Counted from the stretch's first letter, positions 31,802-44,800 are shown. The stretch is DNA of 64,000 nucleotides from Brasenia schreberi (GCA_036023115.1 JAYKKT010000089.1:8137501-8201500), one strand, 5' to 3'. Numbers and translations: made by a program. Notes: generated from the sequence alone by a model not told the origin.

Positions 31802-34441
31802 ACATGTAAATTCTCTCTCTCTCGCTCACCAAGTCGGTGAGGTTACATGATAAGCAAGGCATTGTCTGATCTGCTTTTTAAGACACCCATTATCACTTCT
31901 GTATACATGAAAATGTTTTTCTGATTTACAAATTTATGTAAAAATGAAAATATGAATAATTCATCATAAGGGTTTCCCATTTCCTCGTCCTTTTCTTTTA
32001 CTCTTATTTGCTTGTTGAAGGAGAGGAGGAGCATGAAACTTTTCTTGTTAGATAATGGTGGTGCTTGCTCTATGCACCCTCATCATGAGCCTAGCTTACG
32101 CTTCTGCTCACTTGCTTTCTCCACCCACTGAGGCCGGCAGGGTCAGAATACTCCATTCTGGTTTGAACAGATTGTACACAGTGGCTTCTATTCAAATTGC
32201 ATTTGACCTGGAAACTGCACACTGACCCGGGGTATGTGAGAGTGGGTCTGATCTTGTCCCCCATCATGTAAGAACTGTTGAGATGTACGGTGGGGATTTT
32301 AGCTAACCAACACGGGGATCATATCGAACAAGATTTTAAACCGGGGTCAGCGACTCTGGGGAGTTCTTTTAAGCGACAAGTTGCAAGTCGTGTTCAACTA
32401 TTGCTCTTCGTGCGAATTGTGTTCTGCAAATCAAGCTCTGGGATGTGAATGATCCATGTGGTAGTTTCTTACATGTTTTGGATCACCAACTTCAATGCAT
32501 TGGCAGTTTTTTAGGTACTTGTTAATTCAGTGGTTTCTACCAAAGTTTCTTAACAGCTGTTGTTTACTTACATTGAGATCACTGGATCCAATACTAATTT
32601 TCTAATGAATCGACCAAATCTGAACGCAGCCATGAGGTCTGATTAGTTGAACAAATTTGGCACCTATGGGTTAGATAGGGGGGGTACCATGCCTGTGGCT
32701 TGGTAATACTTACCCCTCTCTTTCTTTCTTTTTTTTTCAAGGGGAGGCCGGAGCCTAACACACACATGCACCCCTGGGGAGTAGAACTTCCCACCAGCAA
32801 CAACGGCGTCTGAGCGCCCTGCAATTGAGCTACTTGTGAACCGTCACCACAAGTAAGGGTGTTGGTGAGCTGAGCTACTCGTGCAACTACTAGAGATCGT
32901 CTCAATGACAACTCGAACTAGGCATTGTCTTGTCGACCTTGAGCTCACTAATACTCAGCTAAAGTAGCTTGATAGCCTAATCGATTTTATATTTATATAT
33001 ATTCACCACTGGGCCTTCTCTCCACGCCCACTTTTAACTTCTTTTGCTGCTCTCCCATTCTCTTGTTTCATGTGACTTTTTGATCTCCATCTCTTTCTCC
33101 TCTTATGAACCTAATAAGCTCGAACTCAAGCTCCTCAAATATAGTTCGAGTCGAGCTGGAGCCTAGAGATTCTAGCTTGATAAATGACAGTCGAACTTGG
33201 CTATATTTGAGCTCTACTTACAACTCTAACCCTAGGGTTTATATTTGGCATTAGCTTGGAGTATGAAAATAGTACTCAAGATTAATGAACCCCTGACTAC
33301 CCATCAATCAGCCAGAGGCCCTCGCCACCATGGTAAACCCGCTACTCCCCTAGTAATCTAAAGATGATTTCTTTTCCTTTTTTTTTTTTCTGTTGATGAC
33401 AGTAAAAGAACTATACTTCACCATGGTCACTATTTGATACTAGACTGATGAATATATTCACTTAAACAAGCACAAATGATGACATTGTGGTTATTAGTCT
33501 ATTTATTAGGTTAGGGTAGATTCCTTTCTTCTTTTGACTAAACTGAACAATATAAATGCATTTACCGTAGCCACTGTTCGGAATTAAGAATAGTAAATAT
33601 TGAGTTAGATGGCTTCAAGTAAGCCGAAATACCTTCACATCAACAGGTACGACTTTCAGAAACTCCAAAAACCAACAGGGGCTATCAAAGCTGCCATGGT
33701 GAATGAGAATCTCTCTCTTTCTCTCTCTCACATACACACACAGAGGACACTTGCTAGTGTCACTGTCAAAAGACTTTACGATTCTTTCGTCGCTTGAAGG
33801 GAATCCTTCCACTTGAACTCTGTCACCTGTCGACCCTGTACATTTCTCACCTTCTTGCTCACAAGGACAGGAAGGGCGTGATCGGTTGATGTACAAACAG
33901 TATGACGCTTCATTCTGTGAGTGCTTCTAGTTAGATTGCTAAGAGTCTCTTAGTGATTTTATATACGTACATACATACATACATATATGTATGATCATTT
34001 TCTTTGCCCTCTGGGCACTCATGTAAAGATGAGAGTAAATCAGTTGTTTCCAAATTTAAAAAGGATATTGCAAAAATGTAAAGGGTATAGAACTAACGGT
34101 TGTTCTCCTACTTTTAGAATACTTTCAATTACAGTGTGAAGTGTGTATGCACCTCGGTTGAACATAGAACCTTAATCATTTAATTTGTCTCTAATCAGGA
34201 ATGCATACAGCATTTGGTAAACATTATCAGAAACTATGTGGGCATATATATACTTTGAGCAATCGGATAAATTAACAAGCCAATAATGCATGTAACAGAA
34301 GCCAGAGAAATGTGGTCTCCTGATCAAAGTCGATTACGATGGTGAGAGTCAGGGCAGCCCAGGCCCGACAGATTGCAGATGAGTAATCAGAGATCATAAT
34401 GGGAGATGGTTGAGTGATTTTGCAAGCATAATAAACTTTTT

Positions 34442-34442
<1 letters not shown>
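31802..34442. other. intergenic, with one SINE
   Basis: The first ~200 bp is probably 3' UTR of the preceding gene (a TC-rich run, then an A/T-rich region near 31920-31960). The rest has no recognised gene; small ORFs at 32594-32911 (-) and 33615-33896 (-) cross SINE or simple-sequence regions. Confidence 0.5.
32731..32880 (-). mobile_element. tRNA-derived SINE relic, minus strand
   Basis: TTTTTTTTTCAAGGGGAGGCCGGAGCCTAACACACACATGCACCC, followed by a decayed reversed B box (GGGAGTAGAACTTCC) and CAATTGAGCTACT, a reversed A-box-like TAGCTCAATTG. It has the same layout as the copy at 5376-5490. Confidence 0.55.

Positions 34443-34496
<54 letters not shown>
34443..34496. repeat. (TA)n microsatellite
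   Basis: A run of about 54 bp of TA directly before a decayed RTE LINE 3' fragment. Confidence 0.95.
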
Positions 34497-34499
<3 letters not shown>

Positions 34500-34504
34500 C
34501 ATGT

Positions 34505-34805
34505 ATGATGAGAGGTCAAACAAGAAAAGACCTTAATGAGGTTATTAGAAACAAATTAACTGATACCAATAGATGATAAAATGAGAGAAAATCGTTTAAA
34601 TGGTTTGGACACGTAGAAAACGATCAAACGAAGCTTTGGTGAAAAGATACGTGAAACTAGATTATGAAAATGTTAAAAGATAAATACCAATTGAAATGAA
34701 ACAATAAAAAATTATCTAACTTATGCTGAGTTAAATGTTGGCATGATACATGATCCAGCTTTATGAAAATAAAGAATCCATTTACCTGACATAGTATTGT
34801 TGTAT
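34505..34805 (+). mobile_element. RTE-type LINE copy G, decayed 3' fragment
   Basis: Recognisable by GAGAGGTCAAACAAGAAAAGA...AATGAGGTTATTAGAAACAAATTA, GATAAAATGAGAGAAAATCG and TTGGCATGATACATGATCCAGC...AAGAATCCATTTACCTGAC, matching the last ~300 bp of copies C and E. Many indels disrupt the frame. Confidence 0.75.
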
Positions 34806-35165
34806 ATATTATCATTTCTCTCGTGTTCTTAACTTTTGGAGATGCGCCATTTTTGTGTCTCATGAATTGTTCCTCAACAAACATCGACATGCATAGACAA
34901 ATGCAAGGATTGCCGAGCTGGTTCTTGCTGATCAAATGGAATCCGTTTCAATAGAGGAATGTAAAGTGGCCTGAATCCGATGGGGTTCCGGCACCCTTTT
35001 AGCCAAAAGAATTAAGAGGTCAGATGCGTCATTTACTCTGATGTGCGAAATGTATTGCAAAGACAAGTGGCTATACAAAAAGTTTAACAATTCATGTGGC
35101 CATGCGTAAATTTTAGAAAAATCTTAAATTTCACTGTACTTTCCTTTCCATTTCAAGGTGAAAAA

Positions 35166-35243
35166 ATGGCAATCCGGAAGTCAAAAAGAGTCTATATGTA
35201 CGAGGGTGACACACCAAAAGGTCGTATTGTCTGCAAACGGTAG
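35166..35243 (+). CDS. small upstream ORF, 25 codons
   Basis: ATG at 35166 to TAG at 35241-35243 encodes MAIRKSKRVYMYEGDTPKGR and five more residues. It ends 9 nt before the ATG of the ORF at 35253 and is in another frame. It could be a uORF of that gene or chance. Confidence 0.25.
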   Translation: MAIRKSKRVYMYEGDTPKGRIVCKR

Positions 35244-35252
35244 AAAGCTCTA

Positions 35253-35696
35253 ATGAAGCAACTTGGTTTTCCTTTCATGGCTGCCTTCTCCTGCATTCCT
35301 CATGACAGTAGCAGCATTAGCAGCTCAACCTTTACTACAAGGTTTACCAATCACACTGACCGAGCCATAGATTTGCAGATAAGGGTGGGAGCCGTACTCA
35401 AGAAATCATATTGTGTTCAACCAGGCAATTCAAAGAGGCTGGCAATCAAGAAGATACACGAAACCTGCCCGAAGAATCATAATGGAGGCACCAACAACAG
35501 TATGAATTTGCTATACAATGAGATTTTCCGGCCATATGTTTGGATTCATGACAGTGGGGGTTTCGGGAGAATGGTGAAGCAGCAGTTTGTGAGCCTTGAG
35601 GATATGAAGGAGCATTGCGAGATCAGGATTTTCCGGAACCATGTTGAAGGATGCATTCAGGTTCAGAAGAGGCCGAGAATGGACGTTAGGTGCTGA
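35253..35696 (+). CDS. small plant protein of unknown function
   Basis: An intact single-exon frame of 147 residues that does not overlap transposon sequence and has protein-like composition: TTRFTNHTDRAIDLQIRVGA, YCVQPGNSKRLAIKKI, NEIFRPYVWIHDSGGFGRMV, QQFVSLEDMKEHCEIRIFRN and a basic C-terminus. The alternation of hydrophobic residues suggests a compact beta-rich domain (inference). I do not recognise a named family. There is no clear signal peptide or membrane segment. The start is uncertain: Met1 (35253) or Met9 (35277). Confidence 0.55.
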   Translation: MKQLGFPFMAAFSCIPHDSSSISSSTFTTRFTNHTDRAIDLQIRVGAVLKKSYCVQPGNSKRLAIKKIHETCPKNHNGGTNNSMNLLYNEIFRPYVWIHDSGGFGRMVKQQFVSLEDMKEHCEIRIFRNHVEGCIQVQKRPRMDVRC

Positions 35697-35884
35697 AAAT
35701 GATGTTTGGAGAAAATGTGGAAATGCAGCTAGAAAGTTAAGTATAGTTTTCTCAGGAAAAGTAATGTCCTCTGTGTGTGTGTTTAGGTGTTTTCTTCTGT
35801 TACATCAGTTGATGTTTGCTAAAGTTACAAGGAAAAGAGAGGAGGGAGGTGGCCATATGGCTAAGGTCAACTTCAGATGTTTTC

Positions 35885-36010
35885 GCATCTCTTTGGGGAT
35901 ACAATGGAGAGCCCGAAGCCATATGCACACTCTGGGGATCGAACTCATAACCTTGAACTTCTGAGTCGACCCCTTAGCCAGTGAGTTATTGGTCGCTGTG
36001 CAATATGCTC
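35885..36010 (-). mobile_element. tRNA-derived SINE relic, minus strand
   Basis: GGAGAGCCCGAAGCCATATGCACACTCTGGGGATCGAACTCATAACC contains a reversed B box and is followed by GACCCCTTAGCCAGTGAGTTATT, a reversed A-box region. It lies just 3' of the gene at 35253 and may be in its 3' UTR. Confidence 0.6.
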
Positions 36011-37339
36011 TCACGTCTTGTTGGTTGTCTCTCTTGTGAACTGTGATAATAATAATGATAAGCTTTTGTAGTTTTCTAAAGAAATATCTTCGACAAAATG
36101 TTGTCTTTGATCTCTCTCTCTCACACACACGTGTGTGTGCAGGTGCACTTGAGCGAACCCTCGTAAGCTCCTAGTTGCATGATTAAATCAGGTTAACTTG
36201 TGAAATCTACTTGAGCAAGATCGCAAGCAACTCATCTTCAAGCCATGTGTGAAACCGCATGCCTTCCTCGACCTCCAAGCTTAAACAGCGACAGCCTGCA
36301 CCGGGGACGACGATTTTGTGTTATGAGTCATTTGTGTTATTTTGGGTACGCATGAAGATTAACTGTGACATGGCCCTGTTGGTTATTCCGTGTCGTGTTA
36401 TATTTCTAGTCCAGGTGGTACTTTCGCATTCTGAGACCTTGTATATGTTTCGTTCTGGCAATGTTTGCTGACAATCAGGTCAACTAGGACTCCACCGATT
36501 TTTTCCGTGTTGTATTTGGTTGGAGATGAACACGAGATAAAGCACACACCGTTGTCCCCTTAGGGACTTTCCTGGCCGAATATGGTATCAATGTTTGTGT
36601 TATAAACAGGCCAACTAGAGCACAACCGACTTTTCCCGTGCATTTGGATGGACACGAAACACGCAGTTTCTGTGCCATCTAGTATTGCCGGTCTGTTAAT
36701 TAATTTGAAGGTTTATATCAAGAGCCACACTAAGTTCTCTTCTTCAGGCACCACGCTGAGTCGAAATGTTTTCGACGGTCTTCAGAAAGTCTTTTCCGTC
36801 AGTCAAAACCACCAGTTAAACTGATTCCGGCGGGCTCAACCCATGAAACCACCGGTTTTCTGGAAGCATTTTGTCCTAAATGTCTTGATTTTTGTGGTTT
36901 TAAAATCCTTGAATCCAATTAGGTAGATTCTGCTCTACCAATTCTCGGATTCCACAGTGGCCTTTGGGTGGTGCTCTTAATTTAGAAGGTACCTAACCAG
37001 GTTTGGTAGTGAAGCTCTGGCATACATGATACAACATAAATTCTCGAGTAAATGTGGGCCCGATCCATGTGAGGCCACCCTGTAGGTGCGTATGGTGCAT
37101 GCTGTAGCTGCACCAGGGGACCTTAATGGATTGGATTCGTATTCAAACTAACTAGTTGGGTTTGATAACCAAAGCGGGATCGAGTTAACAACTCGGGTTT
37201 TTATTCAATTTACAATTTTCAAATCTATTAGGAAAATAGATGACACAAACTCGGTTAAGTTACTTACATGGATTATGAAAGTGAATATATTTACACAAGA
37301 TGTTTAGTAGAATAAATAGATATGTTTGAGTACAATGAA
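36011..37339. other. intergenic, nothing recognised
   Basis: No ORF of note. A CACACACACGTGTGTGTG palindromic patch is at about 36122-36140. Confidence 0.5.
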
Positions 37340-37660
37340 AGAAAAGATCATATCCATAATGAGATGATTATAAAAGGTAAAATGGTGTTTAATAAAAAAG
37401 AAGAGACATTGCGCTCAGAGCGTCAGCTCCCCTTGCTAGGGGTCTTTACTAACAAGGTGCGGTCTTGAGTTCGTGCATAGCTCGTTCGTCCTCGAGACTG
37501 TAAAAAAGAAAAAGAAGAGAAGACATGCATAAAATGGTTTGAACATTTGGAGAGGTGGCCACATAGAATTAAACTGAGGTTTAACAAACAAGATATTTAA
37601 AGGACACAAAGAAAAGTATTGAAAGAAAATAATGAAAGATGGTTGTGCTCTTTGTCAGCC
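37340..37660 (+). mobile_element. RTE-type LINE copy H, decayed, split by a SINE-like insertion
   Basis: AGAAAAGATCATATCCATAATGAGATGATTATAAAAGG matches the [15 protein letters not shown] region, and after an interruption ATAAAATGGTTTGAACATTTGGAGAGGTGG matches LRWFGHIERR. The interruption (about 37412-37512) is the SINE-like unit listed separately. Confidence 0.7.
37412..37512 (+). mobile_element. SINE-like insertion inside LINE copy H
   Basis: About 100 bp with a B-box-like GGTCTTGAGTTCGTGCA, ending in an A-rich tail (TGTAAAAAAGAAAAAG). It is flanked by near-identical AGAAGAGACAT / AGAAGAGAAGACAT, a probable target-site duplication, and splits homologous LINE sequence cleanly. Confidence 0.55.
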
Positions 37661-37904
37661 CTTCTTATGTATATTTTATTCCGGTAACTATCGCATTAAC
37701 CCTGTCGCCGTGATTCTAGATACATTCCTTTTTTTTATGTCACTTCTACATTCTTATAGTCGAAGTAGCTTATTTGACCTACTTTAGTGGTGGTGTGAAA
37801 TATTGGTAAGATTAAAGCACTTACACCCCATTATAAACTTAGCTTGCCGCAGCCGTTACTAAGAGGTAACATGAGAGTCATGTAATATACATACATATAT
37901 ATAT

Positions 37905-37935
<31 letters not shown>

Positions 37936-37949
37936 ATAGTATATCCATA
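37661..37949. other. intergenic with TA/CA microsatellite
   Basis: No gene. A mixed TA/CA run occupies about 37890-37936. Confidence 0.6.
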
Positions 37950-38440
37950 AGACAACGTAAGTTATATAAAAGTAGTAAAAATAGACTCGTGTTACACGGG
38001 GCTACAATAACAAAGTAGTTCCACCACTTATGTTTTTTTTAGGTTATAAGAGGAGACCAAACTCTAACACACACCTACACATGTATTCTTTGAGAGTCTA
38101 ATTCTCTATTGTAGATGTAAATTTTGTTTCAAACTTATATAGAGACTCAAAACTTAATTTAAAACTATAATTGCACGAACATGCCAACTAGTTTGGTAAT
38201 TTCGTTTATTGGTAGGGTGTTTATACCTACGAACAATAGCTACGATGTAAGCTATAAAAAAAAAAAGTAGAGTTGTTTCGTAGGACTACAATACCAGATC
38301 TCTTCACCAATTGTGATTTTTTTAAGTTATAAGAGGAGGCTAAAGCCAAACACACCTATACGTGTATTCTTTGAGAGTCGAACTCCACACCAACAGAGAC
38401 GGCGCTAAGGTACCTTAACACTCTGAACAAGTTGAAACTA
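37950..38440. repeat. tandem duplication, two diverged ~285-bp units with SINE-like ends
   Basis: Unit 1 (about 37955-38120) and unit 2 (about 38240-38400) share, in order: an ACG-TGTAAG-TATA start, GG(G/A)CTACAATA, TTCCACCA/TTCACCA, a T-run, and AGGTTATAAGAGGAG..., ending TGTATTCTTTGAGAGTC. The GAGGCTAAAGCCAAACACACCTA part is a relic of the SINE family, minus strand. Confidence 0.65.
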
Positions 38441-38602
38441 AAAGGGACGCGACAGAAGAGCAAGGCGAGGTGTCCGAGTGACATGGAGCCAACCTGACTC
38501 GTTCCGGAGATACACTATTGACTAGTCCGTTGAGGAACAAATTCGACGATGCCTGACTCTTTCAAGGTTGTTTTAGTCATAGGAAATAATAACGAATACG
38601 TG

Positions 38603-38830
38603 ACAAGCGATGCATCTTTCCGTCACGCCTTCTGTTGCTGATGTTTTTCTCTACGCTTCGTCTCCCGCGAGATTTCGATCTGTGAGGGATTCAGTACCCA
38701 GAGTCTGGGGAGAGAGAGAGAAAGAGACGGCGATTGCATCTTCCCGTCACGCCTTCCCTTGCTGCTGTTGATTTCTCTCTGCTTCATCTCCTGCGAGATT
38801 TCGATCGGTGAGGGATTCGTTACCCAAAGA
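38603..38830 (+). promoter_or_regulatory. tandemly duplicated promoter/5' UTR segment of the R3H gene
   Basis: The block GCATCTTTCCGTCACGCCTTC...GCGAGATTTCGATCTGTGAGG (38603-38690) recurs as GCATCTTCCCGTCACGCCTTC...GCGAGATTTCGATCGGTGAGG (38735-38822). The second copy runs up to the gene's start codon at 38838. Between them is a short GA run. The first copy could be a second transcription start region. Confidence 0.7.
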
Positions 38831-38837
38831 GAGTGAG

Positions 38838-41800
38838 ATGGCGAAATCTAGGGTTTCCGCAAGAGGAGAAGGCTCCCATCCCGATCATTCCTCCTTAGAT
38901 ACTATCAAAGGTGAGTCTCGTTCCATTCCTGTATTAATCTCTTCTTTATTCTCGATGAATTTTCGTTTCTTTGCCTTTTCTTACGCCTGGATAAATATGA
39001 TTTATCCGTAATGATTTTGAAGAGTAATTGTGAGTTTTCGGGGTTCTTTTGTTCGATTTCTGTTAATATGATTGTTCGGCACTCTGGAGGATGTCAAAAG
39101 GATGGTCCTTGATCGTGTCTGTGTTTTCTCTTATTGGATTTTTCTGGGATTTCATGAGAATATGACGCATTTATGTTCCTTGTATTTTATTAGGATTCTT
39201 GGATGGGGAAGGGATGATTGTGTTGTTGGGTCCGCCATTGTTATTTAATTGGTTTTCAGTATTTTATACTGTTGGGAGGCTCTTTCAGCAATATTCTTCA
39301 GTCATTTGGCTTGTGTTGGGGTTCGTTTCTCTTGACGGGAATGCTTTAGCTAGTAAAATGTAATTGGGGTTCCTTTCAAGAAACAAAAGGATGTGCTTTG
39401 GTTTTCTCCAAGCGAACACCTCACGAAAAGAAACTTGAATCTGCTATAAGCTATAAAATAACGATGATTCTGTTAGTTATATCTACTTCTTGACCTCATC
39501 CTTCTTTATGTGATGATCGTAGGGCCTTCTTGGTTTTGTTTTAGTTAATTTCTGAAATAACAAATAAACGCAAGTCATTACCATGTCACATGGGTGCTGG
39601 GATGCAACACGGCAACTTCAAATAAATGAGTAGGATATCTCACTTGGTTTTGATGGAGATGGAACTTGAGAACAGCTCGATGCACTATGCACTGTTAACC
39701 TTCTATCCAAATGTAGCAAAAGTAAAAATTCCATGGTGTGACTCCATAATCTCTTTGTGGACTATACTTGAGCCATATGATTAACTATTTCAATACTCTT
39801 CACTCTCTTTATGACAGACAAAAGCATGGATGGCTTTTATAAATAGATTGAACAAGATCTCTTCCTAGTAAGCTTTAGGTTTTGTTGTTTGTCATGGACC
39901 ATGGTTCAGCAGTTTTTTTGTTTTTTTTATTTAATACAGATTTACTCTGCGTCTTCTTGGGTATATTTAAAATGTATGTTGCTAGTAACGTACAAAGTCA
40001 TGGACAATATGTACAGGTATCTTATGAAATTTCGAGAAAAAATTTGCATCTTGAGCTTCTTTTTACCATATGATATTTACTTTGTGTTTCCTGCCATATC
40101 TAGTAAGTTTCCTTTTTGATTCTGTCATTGAATCAGTTAAGGTCCTCCTTTTCTCAGGGATTGAAATATTAATTATCATGTAACAGATGTCAATGGATCG
40201 CGTGGAGTTCTTATTGAGAAGAAGATTGAATTCCTTGAAGGTTTTGCCAGTAAGGTAAGACCTTCAGGTTACATGCATACAGTAGAAGCCAGTAAATCTT
40301 TTGTAAACTGTCAACTTTAAAATGATGCGGACCTGATGCATTGGAGTATTGCATCAGGATGAAGGATCAATAAGCTGATGTGTAGTAACCTACATGAATC
40401 TTATTGACATTCTTTCATTTCTTTATTCTTCTACTTTTCAGTTCTGCAAACTATGTTATTTTTCCATGTAAATTATAGTTTCCAAATATCAAAGGAGGGT
40501 GTCTGTTGATTGATTGATTCCTTATGCACTATGGGGGATGGAAGACTGCAAGGTGTAATCACAATTTTTGTTGCAAAGGATGGCCTGTGGCGGATCAAAG
40601 TTGTGATTTTAATCACGATTTTTTGTTACAAACATGAGAAAGTTGAGCTTTTTGCTGTGAATCACCGTGGAATTCATGTGTGACTTTTAGAAGCACCTGT
40701 GCTAAAAATGGAGCCATTTAGAATATTGTCTGGATAACAATACTTATTTGTGTGGTGCTCATCATGTTACTGTTAAAAATGTATGGTGCGCACACTTGTA
40801 TACGTGCACTTGTATTTACGTGCATGTGTGTATTTTCTTTTGTTATTTTTATTTTTTTTCATTTCCTTATGTTGAAAAGGCCCAGCAAGCAAAGGGCCTA
40901 ACAACTAGATTTCTAGCCATTGGTCACCTCCAACGGCTAGAAATCTAGCCATTTGGAGTTCTTTGCTGCTGCTGCCTTTGCCTATATAAGGCACTCTCTT
41001 GTACACTAAACAATAAGCCTTGGTAGCTGATTAATGCAATCATATCATCATATTCAAAGATTATTCAGTTAAGTGTCCTTGTGCTGTGGTTTGCATCTTA
41101 TTTGAAGCTGTCTATACTATAGTCACGTTGGTGACTGATTTCTTGTCGATACAAGAGGTGGACTGTGGCAGTCATTGGTGAAGCACCTGAGGTGCTGTTT
41201 CTTTACAATTATGACCACTGCATGCCTTTTCTTTTAACAGTTCAATTTAGATATTTCCAGCTGATTCTTCTTCCCAATGGCATGCATTACAGATCAGCAA
41301 TCGTCGGTCTTCAAGATGGTTGAATGATCAGCTGTTGATGGAGCTTGTTCCACCACTAAATGCAGAAGAAATTAGGGGCTTGTTTACTCCACCTCCATGG
41401 GGTAATGACTGCTATTTAATTTCTTTTCCAGTTGGTATAATTATGTTTTGTATCTCTTGGAGCGATCAGGTTTGTTCTATGTAGATATCAAATAGTTATC
41501 CTCATGGTGTACCGGTTGTGTTAACTTTGTATTTTATCTCAATGTATGAAGCTGAGGGTTTATTCATAGTATCATGGTGTACTTGTTGAATCATCTCATC
41601 TTTTCATAGTCTTTTTGTCACAACCTTCTAAGTGAAAATTGTCTGAATTCTTTATCTGATGTTCTAAGAGTGTTGCCAAAATTGTAATTGTACTTGTTGA
41701 TATCATATTTTTCTGAGTTATCTATAACTCTTTCTAACACCCTTGTGGAGTGCGTCAATTATTTCTCAGGAGCACAGTCACTGATCATTTTCTGGAAGAC

Positions 41801-44800
41801 TTTTCTCTGGAGTTATATTGAAAATGATGCTTTCAGGAAAATCTCAGGCGGCTTCAAAATGTAGTAAATATAAAAAAGAGTGAACAAGGAAAGGAAAGTT
41901 GATTTTTAACGTGCCTTAAAATGAAAACAATGGAGAACAATAAAAGCTCATCAAAACATAATAACTTTGACATAGGCAGTGTTTTGAACTTGGTATATAC
42001 CTTTGGTTCCATTGACCTCAAATTTTTTATAGTTTCATGATATTTTCAAAATATCACCCAGAATGGTGATTTAGCTTTTACTTTTCTTGGTTGGGGTAAT
42101 GTTGAAGTTATCAAGGTGTTGTTGCATTTTCATTGACTTAACATGTTACTTCTTCTGGAAAGCACCTGTTCATTGTGTATTTTCCAAGTATTTACCTATA
42201 TTGCTTGTTTGCCTTGTGGCTTTGATATGTATATCATGTGCATCATCTTGTATTGTCCTCCAGGTGACAGCACACCATTGTCTCCATTTTGTTTGACAAA
42301 TTTTAGAGAATGGGATCGTTTCCGGAACATTGACATGGATGAACAGGTTTGTGGATTCTCTAAAATCTTGCAATTTCAAGTTGTTTTTTTCTTTGGGGGG
42401 AAATGCAGTCTCCAGTTGACAGCCTCGCTATACTTTTCACTGAATAGGGAAAGTAACTGTTGGAACAAGACTTCCGATAAAGTACTTGAAATGTCTTTTT
42501 CAATGCTCAAGTACCGTTAGCAACTTTGCAGGCTTAAACTCTAAAATGTTATTGACAGATCATGAGAGTTTTTCCATAATATAGCTCTTCTAGTTCTCCT
42601 CTGGATCAGAACCATGCTTTTATATGGCTGATTTATTAACGGAGATGCTGTTATTAACTCATTATAATTGGAAGCATTCTTTTGTCATGTTAACCTAGGT
42701 ACCATAAACAGGTGGACAGGTTGACATAAAACACGCTGTTTATAATCATTACATGTGTGCAGCCAGATATTTGCCAGTTATCATTGTTCTAAATTCATAT
42801 TTTGATTGTAACTACACTATATATTCTCTGCAGTAGTTTTGTTATTTATTTTGAAGGAGCTCTGAGGTTATTTCTATCTGACCATGGTATTGATATTGTT
42901 AAATGAACCCCTAAAGCCAACCTAGGGTCATGAGGTTCCTGAGAAGATTCACTCAAGAAAGAAGAAAACACTTTCTGAATATCATTCACGCATACATGGT
43001 TCAACTTTAACGGGCTGCTACATGCTTACTGTGATGCCAGAAGCTCGCTTATGGCTAACTACCAGTAATTTATGTGGTTCTATCTGTGTTCAGTTATGCT
43101 GATTCACTTGAACAGCTACTAGACATGCTGGGACATGTGTTGGTATCTTGTATATTTTTAATTTCTTCCATGAAGCCTTGCAGTTTTTTGTCATATTGAA
43201 TGATAGATTTGAGAAGGGACTGTTATTCCTGTTGATTTGTGCGTATCTTAGTTAAGCTATTAAGCTTCTTCTGGCTAGGGGTATGATTCTCCAAGAACTT
43301 CTTGGAACCGTTTTATTTGTTTCAGGAAAGCATTATTGCAGCACTTGATATCACTACAGCACAAAGTAAAGACAATTTTGCGTCAAACAAGATGAATACC
43401 TTAAGGGCTTGGCAAAGAGTTGATCATCGTTCAAGGGCAGCATTGCGACAGAATTTCAACTCGAAACTCATTGAAATCTTTGAGGTATAATGTGATGCAT
43501 AACTATTGGCTGGACAAACAAATAGACAAATATGTTAATTTATTTTTGAAAAGTAAGATGGGCTTAGGCAGAGTCACAGATCCCTAACCCCAGGTGCACA
43601 CTGGGGTATCAATCTCTTGACCTTTTGTTAGAGAGCCAAACCCTTTGGTGGCAAACATGTTAATTTATCTTTAACTCATGATAACATTGTCAATGTGGCC
43701 AAAAGTATGATAGTAGCGTCTTCATGGTACCTAGTCTGAGATAATTGCAGATTTTTTTATGTTCTCTCAATAATGCTAATTTTCAAAGCTCTGTGCAACA
43801 GATTGTGGAAGTCTTCATGTTCAATTTGTTTGAAACTAGCACAACAACTAAGCCTTTTCCCATACTAGATGGGGTCAGCTACACGGATTCTTTGTTTCCA
43901 CATAGCCCTTTCATGTGCCATGCTAGCAGTTAACTCAATATAAACTAGATCATTCTTTCTTTCTTTTTTCCAACACTTTTGTAGTCATCCTCTTCTTCTT
44001 TTAATATTTTCACAATCTAGTTTTTCACATCTTCTTACGAGAGCATCCTTTGATCATCTTTCTACATGTTCAAACCATCTTAAACGATTTTCCCTCATTT
44101 TATCCTCTATTGGTGCTACTCCCAATTTATTTCTAATAACCTCATTATGTATACGAAATTTCCTAGTGCGATCACTCATTCATCTCAACATCTTTATTTC
44201 TTCTACAAACATCTTTTATACATGTTGATGATTATTTGTCCAACACTCAGAACGATAGCAGGTCTAATTGTTTCTCTATAATATTTACCTTTTAACTTTA
44301 ATGGTATCTTCTTATCACATAGAATACCTGACGTCTTTCTTCATTTTAACCAACCGGCATTAATTTTATGTGTAACATCTCCATCAATTTTTTCATCGAT
44401 GCAATGTGTGCCAATCTTAATTTCTATATCCTCTGAAGTACTCAAATGATCAAACTTACATTCACTATTTTATGTTTTTGTTCTATAAAGTAGGAAGCCT
44501 TTATTTTCTAATGTTTCTCTCTATTGTTTGAATTTCCTTTTAACTTTTTCCTTAGACTGATCTACTAATACATTGTCATCTGCAAATAACATATACCAAG
44601 GTACTTCATCTTGAATATGTTTTGTTAAATCATCAATGACCAATATAAATAAATATGGACTTAAAGTTGATCCCTGATGTAACCCAATATTAACTTCAAA
44701 GGGGTCCTCACACATGTTTTTGCACCATCTTACATTTCTCTTATTTATGTATGTCAATAAGATACCTCTCATTTTCAAGGTTCTCCAGAGAACATCTCTT

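Noticed and set aside
36122..36140. CACACGTGTGTG palindrome as a regulatory G-box
   Set aside because: It sits in simple CA/TG sequence with no nearby promoter.
37404..37512. tRNA gene candidate
   Set aside because: It has a B-box-like stretch but no cloverleaf; it is flanked by repeats and has an A-rich tail, so SINE-like is a better call.
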